Source of the DNA: Hippopus hippopus
Lineage: Eukaryota; Mollusca; Bivalvia; Cardiida; Cardiidae
Direction of reading: 5' to 3'
NCBI GenBank assembly: GCA_946811185.2
Contig: OX328108.1
Location: 8,886,412-8,950,411 of the forward strand
DNA: 64,000 nucleotides
Shown one piece after another: positions 33,501 to 46,200 of this stretch. Every line of letters starts with the position of its first letter. Position 1 is the stretch's first letter. The notes beneath the pieces are model-generated. The model ran no database searches, was not told the origin of the DNA, and saw only the letters and a program-made list of their open reading frames with translations. A program made the position numbers and the translations under genes.

Positions 33501-35185
33501 AACTTCCACCGCTTTCACCGTGTGTTTGCATTGTTTTTCCTCAACTTCATATTGTTTGTCCTCGCTAGTGCTCACAAACTTTATATTGTTTGTCCTTGCT
33601 AGTGCTTTTACCTATATGCTAAACTTATTTATTTTCATGAGCCATTTATTTTGCCGTTGTTTGGCAAGAAAGAAGAATTTCCTAAAATAAATTGCTGATA
33701 ATTTGTTTGTATATACTAACATTGTCAATGCTTTGCCTACTTCTGTAGTCTGCAATGCCACGAAAATATTTACTTTCACTTTGTGTTTGCTACCAATGCA
33801 CAACTTGGGCTTAGCCTGTGCTAGTGCTCTTATCTATACTGTCAACCTATTTCTTTTCATGAGTGCTTTTTTTTCCTGAAAGAGGAACTTGTGAAAATAA
33901 ATCCATACTGTACATTGTCATTGCTTTGCCTAGTTTTGTAATCACCCAAAAACATGAAAATAAATGGCCTCAGAGAAAAGGTTGGTGCACAATATTATTT
34001 GCTTTTCTTTTATGAACAGTTTATCATTCATCCATCATTGATTGATATCGGCTGAAAGTGTGCACACGTAAGAAAATTTTACGAGGCTCAGGATGCTGAC
34101 ATGACCTCAGAAGTATACGTAGACATTAAGCAAGAAAATCAAAATCAGATCCTCACGAGAAAACCTTTTTTCAGGGTTTCTTCCAAGACAAAAGAAAAAG
34201 TATTCTGTGCGAGAAAAACTACCAAGAAAGTTGAAAGTACAAAATAGTTGCCCTACTCTCAAAGCAACAACCAACAAATATGTACATCAAAAATTGGCAC
34301 ATCTCCATGCTGAGTTGCAGATTTATTGTTCACATATGCTAAACGCAGAATATCTCATGATAAGGCTCACCTATTATTAACCTTGATAGCTTTTTCCTTC
34401 AAGATCATTTTAATCGAATTATGAAGTCAAATTGTATTCCCAGTACTTCTTGTCAACATATGTCTAAGCACAGCAATTACCACAAAGCATCGAAACACAG
34501 TTCACAGCAGAAAATCTGCTTTTTCGCATATGCAAAAACAAACACGCAGATCAGCAACGCTGTACCCGTCTAGCATGATCAGTGCCTTTGTTTTCCCTTT
34601 TTATAGAGTACAATCCCACTACTTCTGATATCTGGAATTTCAAGCCCCTAACCATCTTCTGTGGCTGTACAGCCTTTTGTGTCAACTAGATTGTTTGCTC
34701 TAAAAATTACCATTATTTCAGTTAGAAATTGCCTTGATGACATATCAATTCATCTGACACCAAAAAGAGGGAAGACATCTGTTTTTTTTTTTTTGTAGAA
34801 ATACAAGTTCTAGTTAGAACTTCGACTTATATGTGATCATTGCTGATCAAGATCAGATAGGAATAACATGACTGAAACCATTTAAAGCGGGTACGTATTA
34901 AGATCAGCCTGCGCATCTTTATATACACTCTTCTTGAAATTCATGCTGGGATTAGAGATAAGCTTGAAATTTTAAGCGTTTGGAAATTATGGAATAGTGT
35001 GTATTATTTTCTTATCTTAGAATTACACGTTTCAATAAAAAGACATACAAATGTAACAGGGCCATAATTTCTTTTCTACAGAATAGAATTCTACTTAAAC
35101 GCTTTTTGAAAAAAAAAAACAAAAAAACTTGAAGGTTTATTGTAAAGTTTAGACATTTAGTGCAGATCACAATGAGTATTATATA
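33501..35185. other. Unassigned AT-rich sequence
   Basis: The phrase attgtttgtcc(t/c)(c/t)gctagtgct occurs twice near 33550-33607. No gene or known repeat otherwise. Confidence 0.3.
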
Positions 35186-35189
35186 GGGT

Positions 35190-36056
35190 TAATTCACGTT
35201 TTTGAGGTCGTTAACATTCGCAGAGGCCTGAAAAATGCTTTAACGCCCGAGTGCGAAGCACGAGGGTGTTAAAGTATTTTGAGGGCCTCTGCGAATGTTA
35301 ACGACCGAAAAAAACGTGAATTAATGCTATTATTGCATAAAGTGAAGGTATTTTAGCAATAATTTTCAAAGATAGCAAAAATATTTCTATAGAAATACAA
35401 ATAAGCGAACTTCAAATGTACTGTACTTAAATGGGTCAAAACCGGAAGTCGGCGAAGAAGTTTTTGTTACGAGCAGTGAAGGGCCGTAAGTCCTGTATGC
35501 CAGTTTTGATTCTCTCGGTGTAAATTCACCTCTAATGATTTTTAATACAAAGTGGACTTATTTGGGATAAACTTGCACAAGTTTGGACGATTAAAACTAG
35601 GATGAATGAGTGGATATGATTTTCTGAAACTGAAAGACGTCAGAGGGATCGATCTACATCAAGCGAGGGATTGCCGATCACGTTAAAAAGTGGGTGGGAT
35701 TTAGCTGGTTTAGAGTACATTTCACGAGTGATTTTTTGTTCAGATCTCGATTAAACTGAGATCCTGTGCAAAATTTTGTTTGTGGTGTACTAATTGCATC
35801 AGAGACAAACCACAAAGAGGATCTAATATGGTACAAGTTCCGACAGTTTGTTGGTCAGAGTCCAGGGGAGTTCTGACAAGGACAAACGTTGTTTACAAGG
35901 TAGGCCCGAATCGAGGATATTGATAGTACAAAGTCGGGCGTTAACGGCGCGTGAATTTACTGATTAATACACGTTTTCTCCCGTTAACGCCCGTTTTTTT
36001 ACCCGTTAATACATGCTTATAACGACCCGAAAAGGCACATTTTATGCAATAATAGG
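35190..36056. mobile_element. Element F: hairpin and TIR element
   Basis: A 55-bp-arm hairpin (gcagaggcctgaaaaatgct mirrored by gagggcctctgcgaatgtt) at 35195-35325 adjoins sequence starting ctattattgcataaa and ending tttatgcaataatagg (inverted termini). The final 120 bp repeats the gttaacgcccgtt theme. No transposase. Confidence 0.55.
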
Positions 36057-36124
36057 ATTTAAGGCCTTTTTCTTAAAATTAGTCTCCTTCTTTGTCTAGA
36101 ATTATCTTCTCTTCTTTGCAGATA

Positions 36125-37035
36125 TCTGACATTTTCGGCATAGCTGAATGCGCTGGCTTTGACCTACTTCTTGGTACTGATAAACAATGAATAGATGGTA
36201 ATTTGCAATTGATGAAAAATGTACATATGTTATTTGGCGGGCCCTGCTGCCACATTTGCTCGCACGTTTAGTGTCGCACCACTGCGAGACTGCTTCCTGG
36301 TCGTTGTAGCACTTTTGTTGCACTGTTCCATGGAGCTAAGAGGGGCTAGTGGTATATAATTTAGATTTGCTTCAAATTTAGGCAGTGGGGGAACCACTTA
36401 GATGTGTTTTTATTGTGTAGTGAGTGGACTATTTTTGTGTCACTGGAGGAACAAAAATTTGGGGTCATGGTGGTGAACACGTGTTTTTGAGAGGGTAAAT
36501 TCTAGGGTGCCCGTGTTTGTCGGGATTAAGCAAAAAACGCAAACGGTTGACATGGTTTTTTTTTTTTTCTTTCTTTTTTTTTTGAATGACTAATGGACGT
36601 AATATAGACAGCAAGAGACGGAAAAGCAAAAGCTTTGCCATTAAGCGACCTGTGAAGCTTCAAAAATGGTCGATTTCACTCTATTTTCAATATGGCCAAA
36701 AACCAGTGATGTGACACTGTTTATGAAACTACTATTTACAGCGCTAATCGATACCACGGGACCTTGATTTATACCATAGCAAATTAATGCCATAGAGAAT
36801 TAATATTTTCTTGTGCTATTTGGAAATTTAATATTTTCATATGCGTTACCCAGTAATTTAATACTACTTTTCAACAGAATGTAAAAAGGGAAGAAAAAAG
36901 AGGCAATTGCTCGTGAGGCTACTTTTCATTACTTTACTTCGAATTGAGTCACAAAAGAGTGTCAATAGTCATATTCCAGTATCTCTTACGCCGTCTATCT
37001 TTTTAGAAGATAAAAATTTAAAGATATTTCTTATT
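36125..37035. repeat. Repeat R, copy 2
   Basis: Same ordered blocks as 15690-16890, with different inner sequence and no long palindrome. On the minus strand the first block reads LPSIHCLSVPRSRSKPAHS. Confidence 0.7.
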
Positions 37036-37049
37036 TGCAATTCTGTTTT

Positions 37050-37250
37050 TTTCCTATGCATGTATCTGTTTTCACGCCTGTCTGTATGTTTCTCTCTCAT
37101 CTATCAGTCAGTTAATTAGTCAGTCATTCAGTCATTCACCAAATCATTTAGTTATGCAATCAGTCGGTCCGTCGGTTGGTCAATTTGTAAGCCAGTGAAG
37201 CAGTCCGTCAGTCACTCCATCCGTCAGTATATCAGCACTCTGTCAGTATT
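37050..37250. repeat. Degenerate CAGT/CNGT simple repeat
   Basis: Many tcagtcagt and cagtcggtccgtcggt variants. The surrounding 37251-38030 has no recognised gene. Confidence 0.6.
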
Positions 37251-38029
37251 CCATCTTTTGATACAATGTTTTCAAAAACCTCCTCTCTGTGGTCATTAAA
37301 CTTGGGATTGTTTTGTCAAGGGCTAAGCCTTTCAGTGCCATGGCGGAAACAAAAGGATATGTTGCGAACCGCACCGACCAAGAACAGATTGCACAGGAGA
37401 CACAGCATGACCTGGGATCTATACCGTGCGTTTGTGTAATCACGTCTGTAAGATTAATATATATATTTTTTTATTTTGAGTTTCAGTCCATTGTATATTC
37501 ATTGTATATTCAGCCTTCGAAAGAAAGCTAGTTAATTCAATGTACCATGTAAAGTTATTCTCTTTGTCTTATCCACATTTTTCCATACATTTTGTTTGAA
37601 CTGGATTGTCATCGAAATTCTTTACAAATCCTGGGTACATTTTTTTTGTTGTACTTCACAAATACACGTACCAAGTACCAACTCTGCATCTGATTGGGTA
37701 ATATCATTTTTATTGATTTCAAGATTAAATATCTAGTTTTCAGCCTTTTAACCTGCATTTTTATCTATTTGTTTTCTTTCATTTTGTTTCATTTAGTCAA
37801 AGAATTACAAAGGTTCCTTACACTTTTTATAATTACCACCGTACATAAAACTTATTTTTCTGTAATAGATTTTAGGTGGAAAAACAGCTTTAACTTGATG
37901 GATTTAACTTAATAAGGATAATATTCCTGGTACAAGTAATAGGGTCTGATCTTGCGTTACGTTTTCCTTCTGTTCTCTAACTTCTGAATACTTAATCAAG
38001 ATAACCTTTGACTTGATCCCTTAGCCGTG

Positions 38030-38325
38030 ACCGGTAGCTCAGTCAGTGGCGTACAGAACTTGAGAACAGGAGGTCACTGTTTCGATCCCCGGATCAGCCA
38101 AATTTTTTCCGAGGATTGATGATAGTCATAGTGACAGGATCCATTCCTCTCTCATCAATGTCCATTGTTTCGACGATGGTAGTGTGAGAAAGCAGCCAGT
38201 GGCATGGAAAGAATATTGTGCCGAATACTGGTAAAAAAAATCCAGGAAAGCATGGATACGTGAACTGGCCACCGCGAAATAACTGAAATAATTTTGAAAA
38301 CGGCGTTAAACACTATACACTCATA
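38030..38325 (+). repeat. SINE-A, near full length
   Basis: accggtagctcagtcagtgg head, ctgtttcgatccccggatca, body aggattgatgatagtcatag and tail tgaaaacggcgttaaacact. Confidence 0.85.
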
Positions 38326-38593
38326 CAATGACTTGATCCCCTCAGGTGTTCAACAAAGTCCTCAGCTGATGCAACATCCGTCCCATGTTTAACCAGTTTG
38401 AAATTAGTTAACTGCAGATCGCTTTACAGCCTTACCAACTACATCTGGCACAGCTTTTCAGTGTCCTGCTTAAAAGAATGAACACTTCATGGATTAAAAC
38501 CCTAAAATCAAGACTATTGATACAAGATAAAAATTGTCTTTTTGTCTGTGTTACGTAGTTGGACCAAAGGTAAAAAACCCGATGGAGCAAATA

Positions 38594-39090
38594 TTAAGAT
38601 TTATTTCATGTTTTCCGGTAGTTTATCGAGAAATAACGGTGAAATATTTTTCGATATTTCATGGTTACGACCAGTGAACAATACCGATTTTATATTCCAA
38701 CTCTTCAATTGCAGGCGGAAACAGTAGTTCCCGCGCACTAGTTACCTAGGTAAAATGCACATGCCTCTTCACCAGATGGAAATATGACGTAATTTTCCCT
38801 ACATTTCTCGCGCTTCACGTAATATTCTATGCATACATGTACCTATTCGGAGGGGGTACGCCAAGGGGAATAACTGAAAAGAACTGTACTGTATTTTGAT
38901 GTAAGTTCCTCCGAAAAAGGGTTAAAAGCATGAAATAAATACAGTATTTGTTTTTTTCCGTTAAAGATCGAAATCTATTTTATCTCGTGAACATCATCGG
39001 TAATATTTTCACTCGTGAAAATATTACCGATGATGTTCACGAGATGAAATATATTTCGATCTTTCACCGTAAGGCACAAATATCCTCTAT
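38594..39090 (-). mobile_element. Element G, copy 2 (complete palindrome)
   Basis: Reverse orientation of 2875-3273. It retains an internal perfect inverted repeat, caccgatgatgttcacgag-type arms meeting at ttttcactcgtgaaaat (39005-39025). Confidence 0.75.
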
Positions 39091-39127
39091 ACCTTTTTCT
39101 GATATCTTGAAGTGTAGGTTATACATT

Positions 39128-39339
39128 AACCCTTATCCTGCTAAATAATTTAACTGAAACTTTCAAGCCTAATTGTAAAATCCGGAATAAAGCTATTTCA
39201 AACTTTTTTTGGGGGGCGGAGGATATCTCCTTATCGAACATTGTAAGTCCAAGATCAGACTGCACGTTCTGTGCAACCTGATCTTGATCTACAGTGTCCA
39301 CAAAAGAACAGTGAGTCGCGCTTAGCAGCTTAAGGGTTA
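39128..39339. repeat. P3 palindromic element
   Basis: aacccttatcctgctaaata to cgcttagcagcttaagggtt, core agatcagactgcacgttctg. It lies about 670 bp before the first coding exon. Confidence 0.82.
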
Positions 39340-39991
39340 ACCCATATTCCAGGGCATGGTTCTGTAGATCTGTCTCATGTAGTCTGTAACCTAATCAATA
39401 AAATCTCTCTTTCATAGTGTATGTCAATAATTTCTAGTGTAAGTTTAACAATGAATCGCTCAAAATTCTTTCTTCGCTCCTTTCTCTTTTCGCTTAACCT
39501 TTCTCTCTGGAATAGCCTTCATCATTTCTGCTACTAACCTGGGATTGCCAGTCCTCTAGTAGAACTGAGCTGCACTTAATGATATGTTATTTTTGATAAA
39601 CTTGTTTTTTTCATGTTCCAACTTTGATCTTATATTACATCTTAATAAATTCAATATTTCTTTGCTCATTCCATACAGTCTCGTAATTGATCCACAAGTC
39701 ATCCTAGCAAATGTGAATGTTTCTGGTTTTCTGTGCTCGTGATGCTTTTTTCTCAATTTTGCAACATGAACATAAAGTTTGAAGAGAGATCTACGTACTG
39801 CTGACTTGGAAGATTTTTAAAATACTTTCAATGGTTGGCATATTTTGCTCCTTCTTTTTATATCTACCTTATTTGATTTTTCTTGTGAGAGGCTCTGTGC
39901 TTTCAACCATCTTCTTTCTGTATACTATATTTGATCGTTGAAACACGGGATTATTAGTTAAAGGGTAAAGATATTTCTCTTTCTTTTGTAG
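39340..39991 (+). other. Upstream flank of the receptor gene
   Basis: No coding exon is recognisable. The stretch ends in a good polypyrimidine tract and tag acceptor (39989-39991), so it is more likely an intron preceded by an untranslated first exon than a promoter. I could not place a promoter or transcription start. Confidence 0.35.
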
Positions 39992-40225
39992 ACAAAAGTG
40001 TCCGATGCCACAAGTAAACTACAAACATTTTTCCTATACGATGGTGTTCTGCATCTTTGTATTGGTTTTATGGACACAAAGAACAGCTACAGCAGATGTG
40101 TGTTCAAGAAATTATACGGAAAATGCAAGGTGTAAATGCGATGACTCCTACTTAAATCAGACACACGTCACGTGTACGAACGTTTCATCCATCCCCGAAG
40201 GTTTTCCTCCGGACGTCATAAATAT
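39992..40225 (+). CDS. Exon 1: leader and LRRNT (coding from 40005)
   Basis: The ATG at 40005 opens 73 codons plus two bases and ends at a gtaggt donor. A second in-frame ATG at 40041 (residue 13) sits directly before the hydrophobic stretch VFCIFVLVLW, so translation could start there and give a cleaner signal peptide. After the leader comes a cysteine cluster of LRRNT type (VC, then CKCDD, then VTC) with three glycosylation sequons, and the segment closes with the usual IPxGFPPDV lead-in to a repeat. A pyrimidine tract ending in tag at 39989-39991 looks like a splice acceptor, so this exon probably has a short 5'UTR and a non-coding exon lies further upstream. Confidence 0.85.
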
Positions 40226-43200
40226 GTAGGTATTTTTGCCTCGAAAAAGTTTCCGTCATTCGCATACACAGAAAGTAAGGCACATGCATGTTAAGGGCAT
40301 TATTTTAACAACGCGTTAAAAATGTAACTCAAGCGTCGGTATTTCGATTGTGGTTTCACTTTCCTACAATGAATCCTCCTAAATGATTTGCCATCCAAAC
40401 CCCGTAATGTCACAATGTCACGTGATCCAATGTGCAGGCGTGACGCTGTCATCCGCTTCAATGTTGATATTCATTTCGCGGATGTATTTTATATCAACAA
40501 CTCTTTACAAGAGGACAAAACTTTAGACTTGTCCAAAAGTAAAGAATTTGCATATAACATACTTTATATACTACAGAGCGTTCTTCCTCAGAATCGTTAA
40601 ACCACGTTAACTCTGCCCTAAAACTGACGAAACTCACGTGTACGAATGTATCACCCATTCCAAAGGTTTTTTCCTTCTGACGGCACTTTTATTTTGCCTA
40701 GTATAAGTTTCAAGCATTTCGGTCAGAAAGTCACAAGTATCTTAATACACTGATCACGTGCTCGTATTTGATACCATTAGATCTACACTAAGTGGCCAAA
40801 ATTGAGTTCCCAAAAACAAAATCGCGACGTGGTCGGAAAAGATGCGCTAGATTCAAAGTTAATCTTTCGTTCATTGGTGCAATACCAATCTATAAATTAC
40901 ACACCGGATGATTGGCTCGGATATCGGTAGTAAAATATCACCTCATGACACCATGGCGACTTCTGTAAACAGAATACCGATGCATTGTACGAAATTGCTA
41001 GAGAGGGACAGGAATTGACACCCGTGATGAAAAACTATTTGTACATATTAGTTAACAAGGCTACAGTCGTGCCGAAATGAATAAAACAATCGAGAAATAT
41101 TGGAGAGCAATTTGTATCTTTTTAAAGCGCTTACAAACTTCAACTAGCGAAGAAAACTAGAGTCAAAATGGAACGAAGAGAACAACCGAGTTGAGAACCT
41201 CTAGATGACTTTTTCTCATGCAAAAGAAACCCCGAGAGACATTCAATGACTTAACCTGTCAATTTAATGAAGAAAATTACAAGAATTTGTCAGCATTATC
41301 AATTTAGAGACGGTCTTCTTGATAGACCCCTACAAAGCCAAGGCCTTGATATTATTGAAATTTTATGGAGATATTTGAAAAAAAAAATGGCTAGCAAAAA
41401 AGTTGAATGAAATTTAATCTCAATGAGACAAAAAATTATCGTACATGAAATTAGGACCTCCATTACTGTAGACCATATTAAAAAGCTTTACTACGATATT
41501 CGAAAACATAATTCTGAAATCAGAAAGGCAAAAGACCATATCAAAAAGTTTTAATCTAAATGTTTGTGTATTAGTTTAAACATATTTACTTTGCATCGAT
41601 TGAGAAACAAGTTCTTACAACTTATACTAATCTCTCTCGATTCTGCTCGATTCGATCTCTGTTTCTGTATTTCTTTCCATTTTTTACAATTTTGTAATGT
41701 CTCATGAATACTAGTAGAGAAAACCTCATAAAATATTCTGACGTTTGGATCTCAATTCTGGCCACTGAGTGTAGGCGTGTTGTTGTATAAACTTTTGCAG
41801 TCAGATATAAGTAGCAGAATAGGCCGAGCCTTTTTTGACATCGCAATTGGATTGAAGCAAGAAGAGGCACTGTCACCTTTACTTTCCTTAGCGTTTATAA
41901 ATGGTAGTAAAGGAAACTTTGATTTGGGTGGAAACTTCAGCGCTATCAGTTATGATTCCTGCCAAATATTTCTCTTCTTTTTTTTTCAGACGGCTTAGCA
42001 GTAATAGAATCACAGAAGTACGGAAAGGTCCACTCAACTTCTTGGAAGAGCTGATGGGCATGTAAGTATCATTTATATCGGTTGGATACATGACTAAAAG
42101 TTAACAAGGAGAAAATGATATGTTGGAGTAATTCCTCCTTTTACAATACTGTTTTAAACGTTTTCCTTCGGAAGACTTAAATGCCCACTGGCGACCGTAA
42201 GTAAACAACTCGGAGATCGAAATGGAGGCAACTTTATTTAATATTCATATCACTCAAAAGTGTGGCTATTATCATCTTGAGTCTCGCAATGAGTTACAAT
42301 ACGGTCTGTCTGATTTCAAGATTCTGGCAATGAATTGTAAAACTAGAATTAAAGTTGCTAATTTATTTATCGTTTCAAGATAATTTTTTCTGTCAGGTTC
42401 TGGAACATTGACAGGCCATACTGTAACACATTAGCAGACTCATAATAATATAAATACTTTTTAATTTGCCTGCACTTTGACACCCGAATTGTTTGCCTTT
42501 GACCGCTAGTGGGCCTATGAAATTAGCCTGAAGAGGGCAATGGCTTAAATGCAAGCGTTGATATTCACCGACCATTCTTGGTCTAATTCTAGATTTTGAA
42601 ATTTTCATGAACTCTGAGTGGCTTAACCATCTAGTTTAGCCATCAGAAGTTGTGTTACTTTCAAATTTTGAAAATTCCGGAGAATTACACCAAGAGTGTT
42701 CTTAAGAATGGCTGCTGAATTTCATACGGACCCAGATAATAATTTATTTTCTTTCCTCAGATTTCTACAAGATAACTATATCAGCCATATACAGAATGGT
42801 TCATTTGGCGGATTGATGCAGTTAGAGTCTATGTAAGTGAATCACTTCCTTGCCCCTTAACACTTTATCCTTTTCAAAGCGACAAATTTTGTGGTATCAG
42901 AAAAATTGGCTACTGGAAAACTGCCCCCGAAAACTGCCCCATGAAAATCAGTCCCCCACCCCCACCGGAAGACTGTCCCCTAAAAAAATTGCCGCCGGAA
43001 AAATTTTAACATTTTGGTACTGATGCTGATGCTGTTGATTATTATAATGTATTTCATTATCATTCATTGAATTCATTCCACATGAATGCTTTGTTAAATA
43101 CACATTTCTTGAGACATTAAGATTCCTTTTGAAAGGATTAACCTGTTAAGGAGAAGAGATTCCTTTGAAAGGTTTAATCCTATTAAAGTTAATTGATTGC

Positions 43201-46200
43201 TTTTAAAGATTTACCGTACAGAATTTTGCGCTTCAAACTGGACTGTGAAAATTTAAAAATGGATTGTAAATGTAGTTTTTGATAAAGGTAGTAATACTCA
43301 AAAAAAGAAAAAAAACGTGTTTATTGTGCAATGAAAAGATGCGCTGAATTAGAAATTAAGTGGAAAACAGGTAGATTCCTTAAAGGTGCTTATATTTCTT
43401 TGTGTATATAAAGTAAGTTTCATTTTTAAAGTCTCTGTTACATTATTAGAACTGACACAATAAAATATGATAATTAAAAAAACTTTTAGCGGGGATATCT
43501 ATGGCAATTTCTATTTTTTTTTTCATTTAACTTGTCATCACTGACTGAGGAAGATAAGCCGAAGTAGGTTTCTTTTTTGTAAAACATGAAATACACATAA
43601 AAGTGTGGGCGGGGGCACTTTTCCTTCGGTGGAAAACTTTTCCTAGGGGCAGATTTCTTTTGGCAGTTTTCAGGGGGGGGGGGCAGTTTTCATAGAGCCA
43701 GATTTTGTACCCTTTGAGATTGAAAGAACGACATTTTCAAAAATTGATACAGATGAGTTTAAGTTCTATGATGGATAGACATAATGTGAGAAGAGGAGAA
43801 ATCGCTGGTTACCAATATTTTCTCTTTTTCCCATTGTGTTTCTTTCTCAGGGTCGTTATAACACGAGTTTGTTTGGTAAAGGGTTAAAACACTGACCTAA
43901 CGAATATGATCTTTTCAAAAAATAGCGGGCAGTGCATCTCTATGATCGGACGGCACGTTCTGTGTGTTTTATTTCAGTTCATGAAACAAAGCATATTTAA
44001 TGCCAGGAACGGCTCATTTGAACACTTTTTCAACGTAGCGACTTAATGCCCTAGATGGGTCAGTTGTATTTTTTCAGTTTCGGCGGTTTGCTTGATTGAA
44101 AGAGTCAAGCTTACTTGTATTGCGCTCTACACAAGGTATACATAATTCGTAATGTTCGATAGTTTGCCATCCAGTAGGCAAGTATATGTTTGATACTGCT
44201 CGGTAAACTTAGTTACATAAGAAGGATTCAAGGTTTTGCTGAGAGTACTAACTGTGTACTAGTATGTTACTTATGCTGTCATGCTCGCCTAGCATCTGGT
44301 GATATTTCATGTTTATTTTTGATATATGTTTTGAATTTGACTATATACAACTGTGTACTTGTCACGAATAAAATTTGTTCAGTTCTGTTCTGTTCTCGTT
44401 AGTACCTGGGTTCAACTTCTAACTGGTGCATTTGAAAAATAAATGCTACCTTTATTTGGATAAAACCGTTTACCACAATATAATCGAATTGCGCCGAAAA
44501 ACACATTGATTGTTCATGTTTCCATTTTTTATTTTTTTTCTGTTCATGCAATTAGACCTTCCAGCGCTTTTGTTAAAAACTCTTTTTCTTTATTTATTTA
44601 CTCATTTATTTATCTATTTATTTATTTATTTCGAGCGGCATAGATCAAAATAAAACTACGGAGAAGTTGCATTCCTATCTTGGATCAATCACCGTTTGTT
44701 TGTTTTGTTACTTCTACATACATGCTAAACTTTATCTGATTCAGAGTTGGATTGTAGTTCAGCTGTCGGAAGAGGCCGACTAAATAGATTCGGTACAGGA
44801 AAAGGCCAAATGTAATAAAACCTTCGTTCTCATTATCTTATTGCTCTTTCACAATATTAAATTCATAACACCATATTTCGGCAGCAATTTTAAGATTGCA
44901 CGAAATTATGCTTTTTACTTTTACTTCCGCCAGAGACCTTAGCTTTAACATCATTCGATCCGTGGATAGAGATATGTTTAATCACCTTCCGGGACTGAAA
45001 AACCTGTAAGTATATGAGAAGTTCCTAAAACTTATAGCACAGAGGTCATGCATCTATCCCAAAATCTTAGATAATATGGTCTGCTACACGCAAAAAGGGG
45101 CATTCGAACATTTGCGTAAAGTCTTGTCTCGGATCAGCCTGGGCAGTCCGCGCAGGCTAATCCGAGACGGCACTTTACGTCTACATTCGATTTTGTCCTA
45201 CAGTAGACTTGCTTGAAACAGAAAATCACACACGATCGGAAAGTGTCTCTCGGATCAGCCTGCACAGGCTGATCCGAGACGACACTTTACGCAAATGACT
45301 ACATTAGATTTTCTGCTACAGTAGACTTGCGGAAAACAGAAAATTACGTAAAAACGGAAAGTGTCGTTTCTGATTAGTCTGCGCGGAATGCACAGGCTGA
45401 TCCGAGACGACACTTTACGCAGATGTCCGAATGCCCCTTTTCGCGTGTTGCAGGCCAATTATATCAAACTGTTTGAATGTGTGGTTTGTTAACAGACTAC
45501 AATTTATGTGCAGTCTGATCTCGATCTACAATTTTGCTATATACTTTCAGCCTCTTTTTGAATGGTTTCGGCCGTAATGCCAATAAATTTAACTCTTTAC
45601 TAGAAGACAAAATTGTACCGTGCACTTTTTTAGATTGAAAGCATTTGTAGACGACATATTAAATGTGGCTCATGTAGTGAAAATTATCTAAAAAAAAACT
45701 AGAAAACGTTGTAGGAAAAGGCGAAATTGATGGTTACCGACTGGTTCACTTTTTCCCCATGATGTTTTCAAAAGTCTTCTTCCTCAGGGCCATTAAGAGT
45801 CGGGATTGTTTGGGAAAAGGCTAACGATATCTAAAGAAAATGAAGTTTCCGGGTATAACTCTGGTTTTAGCCTTTGACACTTCCATGACTTAAATACCGA
45901 GCCAATAAAGTTAAAATCATAATGTACATTCTGAAATGCCGTACGATTTTCGATAGGCTGTAATCGTCGCTGCCTTGTCTGCATTTATCATGACCCCGTC
46001 GTCGTCTACGTTTTTCATAGCCTAGTCGTCGTCTGCGTTTGTCGGAGCTCTGACGTCTGCGTCTGAGCTTTCCTTGTCGTTGACTACGTTGTCAGCGTTT
46101 GTCCTAGCTCTGTCGTCGTCTGCCTTAGGCATATCCCTGTCGTTGTCTGTGTTGTCTGCCCTTTTCATAGGTGTGTGGTCGTGTCCGTAGTCTGCGTTTG

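Noticed and set aside
45255..45458. 67-residue minus-strand frame similar to the frame at 5837-6076
   Set aside because: The similarity is that of two P2 repeats, not of a gene family.
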